A DNA stretch of 64,000 nucleotides from Stomoxys calcitrans (taxonomy: Eukaryota; Arthropoda; Insecta; Diptera; Muscidae): assembly GCF_963082655.1 (NCBI RefSeq), contig NC_081552.1:196368598-196432597 (forward strand), given 5' to 3'. The translations under genes and the position numbers were made by a program. Positions 10,543 to 20,866 of the stretch are shown one piece after another. A model generated the notes under the pieces. That model did no database searches. It saw only the letters and a list, made by a program, of their open reading frames with translations, and had not been told where the DNA came from. Positions within the stretch are counted from its first letter, which is position 1, and the number at the start of each line of letters is the position of its first letter.

Positions 10543-11387
10543 TTTATATTCCGTCTCATCGTCTCATTCTCCCTTGTATTTCGATTTAGAATACCTATTT
10601 TTTCCCTTTGGGAGACATTTCAAGTTTGTTAAGAATAAGGGAAAATGGAGTAGGGAAAAAACTCCCAGGGAATTGTTATTCAGAATAGGGGTAAAGGGAG
10701 AAGGGAAAAAAAATTCCCAGGGAATTGTTATTCAGAATAGGGCTGAATATTTCATTGGCATTATGTGCAAAATCGAGTTGTTTGGTTTTTGTCATATATA
10801 TGATGCTTGCAAGTAACTCATCTGTCAAGAAAGCAATCACCTCGATTGTATTCATAATACCAATGAAATAAAGCCGCGAATTGTCGGCAGTCGTAGTTGA
10901 AATTCGACATACATAATAAAGGCCATTATCAACAAATCATCATGTAAAATTAATTGAAATTTTTTTTAATAAAAGAAATTAGTTTGAAAAAACAGAGAAA
11001 AACCCCAATGCCTTTTTCTTTATTTAAAAACAAAAACAAATTACCATCATCAATCAAATGCTTAAAAGTAGGAAAAGAAGAATTTCTTTGCCAAGCGTCC
11101 TAATTGAACCCACAATGATTATTTGTTTTTTCTTTTGTTTTTCTGCACCATCAACTTTTTACCAACTCACAAATATTCAATCAATTTCCTTTAAAAATTT
11201 GTTTTAGATCTGTCCTTTTTTTTGCTTATCGAGCGATGATAAATAGCATCGTTAAAATGATGGATATAAGATTTGAAGAAATAATTAAAAACTTTTTAAT
11301 TGGAATTACAGAAACATTGAATAAACAAAAGCGAATTACAAATCTCCTAAACGTTACAAAAAAGTCTATCGAAACTGTTCTTGTTTT
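10543..11387. other. AT-rich non-coding sequence with a 52-bp tandem repeat
   Basis: No gene is recognised. A tandem pair with a 52-bp period ('cccagggaattgttattcag' followed by 'aataggg') lies at about 10640-10745. The open frame at 10514-10816 reads through it and starts inside the transposon end, so it is not a credible gene. Confidence 0.4.
10640..10745. repeat. 52-bp tandem duplication
   Basis: The unit 'gaatagggg-aaa-ggag-agggaaaaa' plus 'ccagggaattgttattca' occurs twice, with the 'tcccaggg' word at 10663 and 10715. Confidence 0.6.
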
Positions 11388-11541
11388 AATACCCACCACC
11401 ATAGGATGGGCGTATACTAATTTCGTTTGCAACACCTCGAAGTATCCATTTCCGACCCTACAAAGTATTCTTGATCGTCGTAAAATTCTAAGACGATTAA
11501 ACCATGTCCGTGTGGCTGTCCGTCCGTTGTTATCACTCAAC

Positions 11542-11960
11542 AGCTGGCAAACTATCGATAATCGCAACATTCGATATTTTCGATATTTTTAATAATAAAT
11601 ATCGATACTTTTGTTATTTTCCCATTTCCTATATTTCAAACGAAAATGAGAACTAAAAATCGGGAGATCGATTTATATAGAAGCAATAACAATGCACAGA
11701 CCAAATAAGGCCAAGAATAATAATATCGGTTGGAATCGGTCATGAGAGAAATCATCATACAAAATGTTAGCCTAATCGGATAAAAACTGCGCCCTCTATT
11801 GGCGCAATGCATCTTAAGGGATACATTTAGAGACGCATCGCTTATTTTTGTTTAATTTTGCAAAACATTAAACTTTTCCGATAGTATCCATCGGAAAAAT
11901 ATCAATCGATATTCAGTCAAAAAATTAAATATCGATAGTGCCATCGATATTTTGCCAGCT
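11542..11960. mobile_element. MITE with TATCGAT-rich terminal inverted repeats
   Basis: The left end 'agctggcaaactatcgat' (11542-11559) and right end 'atcgatattttgccagct' (11943-11960) are inverted repeats with 17 of 18 matches. Flanks 'cactcaac' and 'tactctac' look like a decayed 8-bp target duplication, which would suit hAT-type mobilisation. Four or more TATCGAT words occur near both ends. The centre includes an INE-like core unit (11650-11820). There is no coding capacity. Confidence 0.65.
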
Positions 11961-12168
11961 CTACTCTACAGTCTTTAAAAATTGAGATATTGATATTGAG
12001 TTGAAATTTTGCACAGACTTGTATTTCCTTCATACGCAGGCTAATTTCTGGAATGGTTCGAATCGGACTATATTTAGATATAGCTGTTATATAGACCGAT
12101 TTGGCCTTAAGCCCGTGACAGTTGTTTAAGGCCTTCCGGCTCAAATAGGGTTGAGATCAGACCATAAA

Positions 12169-12540
12169 ATGTCCGCTTATGAGGCTGAGCGTCTGGATCC
12201 GAATCCTGGCGGGACCATCAGAGAAAATCTGCAGCGGTGGTTTTCCCTACGTCCGTTGTTTTCCCCACGTCCGTGATTTTCCCCACGTCCGTTATTTTCC
12301 CCACATCCGCGGTTTTCCCTTTGCGGTGATTTTCCGTACGTCCATAGAATGGGCGAGACCAACAGAGAAAGTTTTCAGCGGTGGTTTTGCCCACCTAATG
12401 CTGGCAAAATTTGTAAGGAACTATGCCATGTTCGGACTCGACTAATAAAAGGAGACCCCTTATCATTGAGCTTAAACTTGAATGTGAGAAGATCACCCCT
12501 GTTCTTAATAGAATGTTCATGGGCAAATTTGCATTTTTGC
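12169..12540 (+). mobile_element. tRNA-derived SINE with internal minisatellite
   Basis: The tRNA-like head is partly kept ('atgtccgcttatgaggctga', B-box-like 'gatccgaatcctggcgggac'). The body begins 'gcagcggtggttttcc', expands into an 18-bp repeat, repeats 'cagcggtggtttt', then runs to the usual 3' end 'gttcatgggcaaatttgcat'. It is inserted in the INE-like element around it. Confidence 0.8.
12241..12347 (+). repeat. 18-bp minisatellite inside the SINE
   Basis: There are about six units of the form 'ttttccccacgtccgtga' starting at 12241, 12259, 12277, 12295, 12313 and 12330, the fifth unit 1 bp short. The source is probably the 'cggtggttttcccc' body motif of the SINE. Confidence 0.85.
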
Positions 12541-12690
12541 CATAAAGACCGATCTGGCGATTTAGGGTATTAAGCCCGTAATAGAAGCATTTTTTGTCTG
12601 ATTTCGCTGAAATTTAAAACAAGAATTTGTTCTAGGAGCCCCAATATTGAAACCAAATATGGCCCATATTTACATATAGCTGCTACTACC

Positions 12691-12843
12691 CTACACATTC
12701 CAGGGATACTGGAATCTGTGGGAATGCCTCTAGCGACATGAAATCTAAGTTTTAAGGACCAGGGCCGATGGACAACGAATTATAGATGGTCACAAAGAGG
12801 TTGCACTGAGCATTTCAAAACTATGTGGCCTAATCTAGATATC
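12691..12843 (+). pseudogene. Non-LTR family X fragment
   Basis: The run 'gggatactggaatctgtggg', 'atgcctctagcgacatg' and 'gatggtcacaaagagg' matches the region between RNase H and the C-terminal cysteine motif of family X at 14281-14400 and 26810-26930. It is about 150 bp long and not open. Confidence 0.65.
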
Positions 12844-12844
12844 A

Positions 12845-13889
12845 AGATCATGGAGGAGGTTGTCGCAATGGGCTACCAGAAATGGGTTGAGGACCAACCC
12901 AGGGAAGACGGAGCTGGTGCTCTTTACGCGTAGATATAAGATACCGTAGTTCAGACACCCGTCCTTGGACGGAGTCAGCCTGCGGCTATCGAAGGAGGCG
13001 AAGTATCTTGGCATAATTCTCGATTCGAAACTGTCCTGGAAGAGGAACACCGAGGAAAGAAGCCGTAAGGCATTGTGCGTTTTTTTTACTCCTGCAGTAG
13101 GATGTTCGGTAGGAAGTGGGGGTGACTCCCAAGATGATTTATTGGATGTATCCGGCCATCGTGAGACCAGTACTGGCCTGTGCAGCACTGGTATGGTGGG
13201 ACGCCTTAGGGAAGAGGACGCATGCGAAGCAGTTCGAAAAGGTCGAGAGACTGGCCTGCGTCGGGATCACAGGGGCGCTGAAATCCGCACCGCAGGCAGG
13301 CAATCCTGGAGACAATGCTAGATACGCAACCCATTGAGGCCTATATTTGGAACTGCGCCCCCAGGGTCGCGCTTAGGCTGAGAGAGCTCGACATGCTGAA
13401 GGAGGATGGTTGCGGCCACAGTTCGATTCTGAGGATACGGAGGGTAGACTGAGAAGGATCTCCGACTACCTGGCACCAGTGCCGACTGGAGTGAGGGCTA
13501 TCGCGATTCGTTTTCCTGAGACGGAGGAATGCAGGGCGTATGGTGTACTTGAGGAGGATGAGACCTTGATCCACACAGATGGCTCCAAGATGGAGTCAGG
13601 GACTGGATTGGGGGTCTACTCTGATGCACTCAATATCAGTATGTCTCTGAGACTGCCGGACGAGTGTACGGTCTTTCAGACAAAGGTCTGTGCCATTGCA
13701 GTGGCCGCAAGAGAAATTCTGGTAAGGGGCTTACCGCCCTCGAAACTCAGCAATTATGTGGACAGTATGGCGGCGCTCAAGGCCTTGGGGTCGAGATGCG
13801 TGGCGGACTGTTTGGAATCCAGGGAATGAGGGGATTCCAGGGAATGAGAATGCGGACGAGTACCCCGATTTAACCTAACCTAACCTAGA
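12845..13889 (+). pseudogene. Non-LTR family Y fragment: RT end and RNase H
   Basis: The reverse transcriptase C-terminal block ('LSKEAKYLGIILDSKLSWKR', about 12980-13045) is followed, with frameshifts, by 'PKMIYWMYPAIVRPVLACAA' and 'LVWWDALGKRTHAKQFEKVE' (13122-13240). An RNase H region starts with 'THTDGSKMESGTGLGVYSD'-like residues ('IHTDGSKMESG' at about 13570) and contains 'LPDECTVFQTKVCAIAVAAR'. The RNase H domain places the family in the I superfamily. The 3' end is a short (CCTAA)n-like tail, 'aacctaacctaacctag'. Frameshifts and an internal truncation show it is dead. Confidence 0.75.
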
Positions 13890-15385
13890 CTGATTTGCTG
13901 TCATTGGCTAGAACAGGCGTCTCAGTCATGACAGGTCACTGTCCTATCGGAAAACATGCTGACAGACTGAAGGTTGCCAGCTACGACTTTTGCAGAAGCT
14001 ACGAAGATATCGAAGAGGACCCGTTTTGCTGGAATCTGTGTGTATGCCTTTAGCGACATGTAAGCTAAGTTTTCAGGACCAGGTCCGAAGGACAATGAGT
14101 GATAGATGGTCATAAAGAGGGGGCTGCGAACGGAGGTCTACCGCTTTGCTGTCACCGGCTAGAACGGATGTCTCAGTCATTGTGTCCGTCAGGACAGGTC
14201 ACTGTCTATTCGGATGGTTGTCAGCAACGACATTTTCGGAAGCTGTGAGTACATCGAAGAGGACCAGTTTCCCTGGAATCTGTGGGTATGCCTCTAGCGA
14301 CATGTAGGCTATGTTTTCAGGACCAGTCCGTAGGACAACGAATGATAGATGATCACAAAGAGGGGGCTGTGAGCATTCCAAAACTATGTGGCCAAATCTA
14401 AACTTGAAGAGGTGTACCGCTTTGCTGTCACTGGTTAGAACAGACGTTTCAGTCATTGTGTCCGTCATGACAGGTCACTGTCTAAACGGAAAACATCCTG
14501 ACAGACTGAAGGTTGCCAGTAACGACTTTTGCAGAAGCTGTGAGAACATCGAAAAGGACCAGTTTTCCTGGAATCTTTGGATATGCCTCTAGCGACATGT
14601 AAGCTAAGTGTTCAGGGCCAGGTCTGAAGGACAACGAATGATAAATGGTCACAAAGAGAGGGCCGTGAGCATTTCAAAAATACTATATGGCCTAATCTAG
14701 ACTTGAAGAGGTCTACCGCTTTGCTTTCATTGGCCAGAACAGACGTCTGTCATTTTGTCCGTCATGACAGTTCACTGTCCAATCGAGTAACGACTTTTGC
14801 AGAAGCTGTGTGCAGAAGCGAAGAAGAAGAGACTATAGAACACCTTCTGTGTGTGTGTCCCGCACTGGCAGTCAGAAGGAGTTCCACTTTAGGTTCTCAT
14901 TTCTTTCGCAAGGCCATTCGGAGGCCGCCGTAACACAGAGGTTAGCATGACGCTAAACACCTGGCTTCAAATCCTGGCGAGACCATCAGAAAAAATTTTC
15001 AGCGGTGGTTATCCCCTCCTAATGCTGACGACATTTGCGAGGTACTATGCCATATAAAATTTCTCCTCAAAAGAGATGTCGCACGTTCGGACTCGGCTAT
15101 AAAAAGGAGGTCCCTTATCACTGAGCTTAAACTTGAATCGGACTGCAGTCATTGATATGTGAGAAGTTTGCCATTGTTCTTTAATGGAATGTTCATGGGC
15201 AAATTTGCATTGCATTTGCATTTGAACATTTTTAAGTTGTTGGGCTTTTTTTTAGCGATGTGGTTGGTTCAACGTTAGGAACTAGCAGGCATAATCATTC
15301 CTTCTTCTATTCCTGTGGTATTACAATGGACAAAAACGTCTAAGTGAGTCTGATGGCAGACTGTCAATTAAACCTAACCCAATCT
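13890..15385 (+). pseudogene. Non-LTR family X 3' region, with a tandemly repeated coding segment
   Basis: Three copies of one segment follow each other. Each encodes 'LLSLARTDVSVIVSVMTGHC' followed by 'LNGKHPDRLKVASNDFCRSC', then jumps at 'gaggaccagtttt' back to 'cctggaatctgtgggtatgc'. The anchor word 'tagcgacatg' lies at 14051, 14295 and 14590. Only the last copy goes on into the C-terminal motif ('EEEETIEHLLCVCPALAVRR') and the 3' UTR. A SINE splits the 3' end (14925-15228). The tail is 'taaacctaacccaatctag'. Confidence 0.75.
14925..15228 (+). mobile_element. tRNA-derived SINE inserted in family X
   Basis: The head 'gccgtaacacagaggttagc' and B-box-like 'cttcaaatcctggcgagacc' are followed by the standard body ('cagcggtggttatcccctcc', 'cacgttcggactcggctata') and 3' end 'gttcatgggcaaatttgcat'. 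Family X 3' sequence continues on both sides, as shown by comparison with 27170-27350. Confidence 0.85.
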
Positions 15386-15617
15386 AGTTATGTCCCATTC
15401 GTCCTCAAAGGGTTAATATCTACTTTTATACGGCTACCAAACAAACCAAACGGATGCAGATTCAACGGAAGTTCGTTAACTTAATTTGCCAACGGAAGTT
15501 GTTTGAATAAATCAAACTAAGAGAAGTTCTAGATTTAAGCAGTGGTTAAACACCCATCCACAACTAAGGGAACAAGGAACAAGGAATTGAAAATTTAAAA
15601 TTTGGTTAAAAACCAGT

Positions 15618-16630
15618 AAGGAAAGGCAAAAGTCGGTGGGGCCGACTTTATAATACCCTACACCTAACCTACAATTATTAATTCGGGTAATATATAAATA
15701 TATATGTATATGAGAGTTATATCTAAATCTGAACCGATTTTGTTGAAATATAGCAAATATGTTAGGATTAGCAACAAAGCTGTCCGTGGCAAATTTTGTG
15801 CAGATCGGTTGAAAATTATAGCTACTACGCCTATTTAAGTGCAAATCGGGCAATGCATATATATGGGAGCTATATCTAAATCTGAACCGATTTGTATGAA
15901 ATTTTGCAGATATGTTAAGATCAATAACAAAACAATCCGTGGCAAATTTTGTGCAGATCGGTTGAAAATTGTAGCCACTACACCTATTTAAGTGCAAATC
16001 GGGAGATACATATATATGGCAGCTATATCTAAATCTGAACCGATTTTGATTAAATTTTGCAGATATGTTAAGATCGGTAACAAAACAATCCGTGTCAAAT
16101 TTTGTGCAGATCGGTAGAAAATTTTAGCTCCTACAGCCATTTAGGTGCAAATCGGTCGATGTATATGTATGGCAGCTATATCCAAATCTGAACCGATTTT
16201 GTGGAAATCTAGCAGATATGTTTAGATCGGTAACAAAACTGTCCGTGGCAAATTTTGTACAGAACGGTTGAAATTTGTCCATACTACGGCAATTTAAGTG
16301 CAAATCGGTCTATGTATATGTATGGGAGCTATATCCAAATCTGAACCGATTTTTACCAAAACCAATAGCGTTCATCCTTGAGCCAAAAAAGTGATATGTG
16401 CAAAATTTGGTGATGATTGGACAACAAATACGACCTGCACTTTGATTACAAGAATACATGGACTCACAGACGGACGGACGGACAGAGGGACACGGCTAAA
16501 TCGAATCAGAAAGTGATGCTGAGTAGATCGGTATACTTATCAATGGGTCTAGCTCTTCTCCTTCTTAGCATTGCAAACAAATGCACAAAACTTTAATACC
16601 CTGTACCACAGTGGTGGTGTAGGGCATACA
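15618..16630 (-). mobile_element. INE-like element, subtype C, complete
   Basis: It begins with the palindrome 'gtcggtggggccgac' and 'tataataccctacacctaac'. About five units with 'gagctatatctaaatctgaa' spaced near 152 bp follow (for example 15718, 15870 and 16022). Next come an INE-1-type block ('acagacggacggacggacag', 'ggctaaatcgaatcag') and the end 'taccctgtaccacagtggtg'. The open frame at 15512-15997 on the minus strand is repeat readthrough. Confidence 0.8.
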
Positions 16631-17126
16631 AATAGAAAATTTCAATTCATAGATATTTGTTTCTTTAACTGCTTACTTGCTGCCATATGTTGTAGTTGTT
16701 GTTGTTGTTATTTAGTTTATAGTCTACGATATTTTGTTTTATTTTGGGGCATAGTTGATTTCTTGTGACTGTGTTGTGTGTTGTTGAGTTTGTGTTATGC
16801 TTCTATAAAAAGTGCCTCGCTTTCCTTTGGGGGACATTTTGCTCATCTCCTTTTACCTAATGCCTATTTAGTTTTCTGGTTATTCGGTTGTTGGGTTTCT
16901 TACGTTTTTTTTTTTTTTTTGTTTTTTGCATTATTATTACGTTCTATTTTAACAATTTAATTTCCACAAAATACATACTTTAATGCGCTATACTTTCTTT
17001 TCGACATTTCCTTTTTTGTGCTCTCGTTTATTTGGGCAATGATGCTGCTTTTTCATTTCCTTACATGGCCTTACTAAAGATTTGTAGTTGTAGTTTTTTT
17101 TGTGTTTGTTGTTGTTATTTAGTTTA

Positions 17127-17162
17127 GTAGTAGTGGTAGTAGTAGTAGTAGTAGTAGTACAT
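17127..17162 (+). repeat. (AGT)n microsatellite
   Basis: About a dozen 'agt' triplets occur in a row with one 'ggt' interruption. Confidence 0.85.
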
Positions 17163-18243
17163 AGTAGTAATTGTTAATAATTGAGTTTCCTTCTTTTGTT
17201 TTTGGTAGGTTTTTGTTTTTGTTTTTGTATTCTCTTTAAATTATTGTAGTTTATAGCTGGGGCATTTGTTGTTGTTATAGTTAGAGAGTGGCTGATGATT
17301 GGTTGGTTGTTTGGTTGGTTACTTGTTGTAGTTGTTGTATTTTATGATGGGAGGATGGTGGTAGAGAGTTTGTCATTTTGTTTGTTATTTGATTTTTTTT
17401 TTTGCATAATTTTCTGTGGATTTTTTGTTTTTGTATCTTAAATATTTTTCATCGTACTCCCTCAAAATTAACAAGGATAAATTCCTATAAGGGAAAACAA
17501 AACAAAAAAAAAAGTAAATATATATATATATATAAAATATTATATCATATAAAATATAGGCAATTACTTTAAATATATAAATGATGGGAATTTTTTATAT
17601 TTATTTATTATTATTATAATAGGATTTAGGTTTTATTATAGTTTATTGTTTAATATTTGTTTTCATTTTTTTGTTATTATATAAATTAAGTATACATTAA
17701 TATTACAAATGTATGTATGTCTATATATATATATATTAGGGATTTTAAGTATGTATGGCTCATTTATCTGTAGCATTCTGCATGTTTTGAGTAGAAGGGT
17801 GATTGGGTTGTGGGGGGTAATATAGGATAGTAAGTAGTAAGGTCAGTTCTCAAGTTCTGTCCATGTCCATGTGATGTGTGGTAGGGTGTCCAGGTTAAAG
17901 TTATCACTGTGGAGGGGCAAAATGTTTGTAGGGTTTGTGTTTAAAATCTTTTAAGGCTACTTAAACATTTTTGTGTGTTCTTGTGTTATTGTTTGTTTAT
18001 TAATTAAAATTACAAAACTATATAGCAAAACAACTTATAAATTAATTTAAAAATTATAGTTATTGTCTTGTGTGCTGCTTGTTTTTGTTTAGCAAAACCA
18101 ACAAAAAGGCCTTATCAAAGGCCTTATCAATTACATTTAGAAATTAAAAATAAAAAAAAATATTTTAAATAATATTATTTTTATGCATATATTAACAACA
18201 TACGTCTTTGATTTTTATGCTGGCTGGTCTTTATAAATATAAT

Positions 18244-18330
18244 ATCAACTAAAGGCTTAAACAAAAAAAAAAAAAAAAAAAATAAATAAAAAAAAATAAA
18301 AAAAAAAATTAAAAAAAAAAAAAAAAATTT
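18244..18330 (+). repeat. A-rich low-complexity tract
   Basis: Runs of A broken by single T bases extend over about 80 bp. Confidence 0.8.
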
Positions 18331-18749
18331 TTAATTTCTATTTTAAGTATTCTCATAAATTTTTTGCTAATTTGTTTTTGTTTTTCTTTTTGTAGTGGTT
18401 GTTGTATTTGTTTTTAACAAAGACGAATTGTTGTTGTTGATGTTATACTTCTTCCTATTTTGTGGTCTCATAGTGCCTTACTAGCCAAGATTGTAGTTGT
18501 TTTTTTCTTTCTTAAAGTTGAGTACCATTGGCATTGCCATATGCCAAAAGGGTTTGCTCAACCGCTGTGTAGCCAACGCATTGTCATAATTGTCATATTA
18601 TGAGGTTGGTAAGGCGTCATAGTGTTGTCGTTGATGAGTGTTGCAGTTGTTGTTGGTGGTGGTGGTCAGTGTTGTCAACGTCGCAAACAATTCATAATGA
18701 AAATAAATGCAAAAAAAAGAGAGAAGAAAAAAACACAATAAATTAATGG

Positions 18750-18778
18750 GTAAAAAACACACACACACACACAAAAAA
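18750..18778 (+). repeat. (AC)n microsatellite
   Basis: The tract 'acacacacacacacacac' lies within A-rich sequence. Confidence 0.7.
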
Positions 18779-19008
18779 GGTGGTAAATCGAAAAAGCTTA
18801 AAAATACTAAACAAATAATATATGACATTAAATCTAAGGACCATTAAAAACCAAACATATGTTATAATGTGGTTAAATTTATGCCGAAGAAGCAAATGAC
18901 ACTGATGGTGCATTGGATTTAGAATGCCTTCGAATGTATTTCTAAATTCAACCAATAAAAGCTCGAATCTTCTTGGCTCTTCTCATGGCTGCTAGAAGCA
19001 ATAACAAG

Positions 19009-20530
19009 TAGGTTAGGTGAGTTTAGGTTGAAAAGAGGGTGCAGATATTAATTCGCCCCATGCCACTAGGGGCATACACCTAAGCCAAAAAAGTAACCTC
19101 TTAAAAGAAAATTTTAAGTTAGGAATTCCGTGCTACTTACAAAATTCTTAATTGTTTTCAATACCACTCCCCTAAGTTAATTCACGTCTGGTATTGTCTG
19201 CACCTAAGTGCCGGTATCTGTTGGACGCGAAAGCCGGGCAATGACAAAGGAAATGCTCCAAAGTCTCATCATCTTTGCCGCATGCCCTACACATGCTATC
19301 ACTTGCCGAAGTGAGCTCGTAGTCCTATGTGTCCTGTTATGATACCAATAGCTTTACTGACCTCCTTCTTACTTCCTTTCGGTAATAGCCTAGCCTTTTC
19401 ACGATCTGGATCCCCCCCATAAGATTTTCGCCATCCTACCGACCGTTTTGCTGTTCCACAATGTTGCATGCGCATTCGTCGTCCACTCCCTTAACTCGGA
19501 CTGCGTCGACCCGAAAGGCTTCGGCTTAACCAAGTTTATTGACGATAGTCTTCTGGCCTTCACCGACAAATCGTCTGCCCTTTCATTTCCCCTTACTCCG
19601 TTATGGCCCGGTACCCAAACGATGCAGATTTTGCCATCCTCAGAAAAGGCGTTAATATCCTTCTTACATTGTTGTTATTGCTCTTATGGCAATTTTACTG
19701 TCGGTAAAGATGTTAACACTCGACGTACTCGCGTTAAAACCACACCACTTTACGCATGTCCGCCTGCAGGACCGTATTATGGTCAGGCAGTCTAAAATAG
19801 ACCTTAGTCCCTAGGTTCTCAATGTAGACCCCCAGGGCCACTCTGTCCTCTAGCTTTGATCCATCCATGTAACATGATCTTCCAGATGGCAATACTAGGG
19901 TTCCGTCAATCCAAGACTGTGCCGATGGCAGCAGTACCTAGCACTCCACCTCAAGGTTTATCTCAGGTATCCGATCGGAAAACTCTTCCCTTCCTTCCAG
20001 GTGTCCTATCGTCGCCTCGATTATGCAGCCATGGTATGAGCTGCTCCCATCCTCAATTCATCCTCCCATCGCCTTAAGTCTCATAGCCTCACAACTAATT
20101 TGTATGACAATGGGTCGGATATCTAGAATAGTCTCCATTACGTGGTCGTGGTCCTCAACGCTCCGCCTATGCCAAGACAACATATTCTCTGAACCTGTTG
20201 TATGGTCCTTATATTGCACTTTTTCTCCATAGCAGTCCACCAAACTACTGAGGAGTAAATAAGTATTGATCTTATCACGCTCCTGTAGAGCCAGTGGACT
20301 ATCCTCGGATTCAGGCCTCATTTCGAGCCAACGGCCCGTCTACATAGTGCCCAACATCTGTGAGCCTTCTCAGTTCGCTCCTGAATGTGACACTTCCAAT
20401 TCAGTTTCCTGTCCAAGATCACACCAAAGTATTTGAAATCGTCTTATTGAGGAAACGAGGTGCGTTAAATTGACCCCCCATCGTCTTCCTCTTGAACAGG
20501 CATATTTCAGTCTTCTCTGGGTGAGACCTC
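19009..20530 (-). pseudogene. Non-LTR family Z relic: RNase H and C-terminal region
   Basis: The 3' end at the low coordinate is 'ggttaggtgagtttaggttg'. Upstream on the minus strand are the C-terminal segment ('DREKARLLPKGSKKEVSKAI' followed by 'GIITGHIGLRAHF'), a damaged cysteine motif, and RNase H pieces ('DGSKLEDRVALGVYIENLG'-like at about 19850-19790, 'LPDHNTV'). RT C-terminal pieces ('GGALRTTPTR'-like, 'MET-ILDIRPIVIQISCEAM' at 20110) are also present. Stops and frameshifts occur throughout. Its order matches the better copy at 35840-37860. Confidence 0.72.
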
Positions 20531-20554
20531 TGGGTCTAGCCCTCTAAGCTACGG

Positions 20555-20830
20555 TGGTCTTCAATCTACCAGGCAACTATATCCACAAATTTTCCGATCT
20601 GAACCACATTCAACAGAAAAGTGAAGAGGTCTACCAAACTGTTTAAAATTTCATCGAAATCGGGTAATAAATGCGGTCTGTATGGCAGCTATATCCAAAT
20701 ATGGACCGTCATGGGCTTCATTACAAAAAAAGGTGTAGATGTCTACCAAACCTCACTGTTTTAAATATCACTCCTTTTATGGGCTCAATAGTTTACAGAT
20801 GAACGATTTATTGGATGTGAGTACAACCCA
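20555..20830 (-). repeat. INE-1/DINE-like core fragment
   Basis: One to two units with 'ggtctgtatggcagctatat', 'ccaaatatggacc' and 'aaatttcatcgaaatcgg' are present. No element ends are seen. Confidence 0.65.
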
Positions 20831-20866
20831 AATGCAAAGAGTAAGAGTAAATTCTAATTCATAACT

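Larger units (their letters stand above)
11388..12690 (+). mobile_element. INE-1/DINE-like element carrying a MITE and a SINE
   Basis: It starts 'acccaccaccataggatggg' and runs through the INE-1-type block 'tccgaccctacaaagtattc' and 'catgtccgtgtggctgtccg'. At about 11541 a MITE interrupts it, and the parent resumes with 'ctacagtctttaaaaattga'. A SINE (12169-12540) then splits the core before it resumes at 12541-12690. The palindrome end is not seen. Confidence 0.7.
16631..18960 (-). other. Repeat-poor AT-rich block; possible boule 3' UTR
   Basis: No transposon signature is recognised across 2.3 kb, which is unusual here. On the minus strand it is rich in CAA and ACT triplets and A runs, as long fly 3' UTRs often are. 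An acceptor-like 'ttggttgaatttag' lies just before 18941 on the minus strand. Linking this block to boule is an inference. ORFs inside are low-complexity. Confidence 0.3.

Noticed and set aside
15512..15997. 161-codon minus-strand ORF
   Set aside because: It lies across subtype C core units and repeats the same peptide every unit. It has no domain, signal or conserved residues.
18598..18828. Threonine/asparagine-rich minus-strand ORF near the possible boule 3' UTR
   Set aside because: The TTTTNNN peptide derives from CAA/ACC triplet repeats. No acceptor with the required phase precedes it.
20520..20560. 'ctctaagctacggtggtctt' as a SINE head
   Set aside because: Only about 20 bp resemble the SINE head, with no adjacent body. 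This is too short to call.
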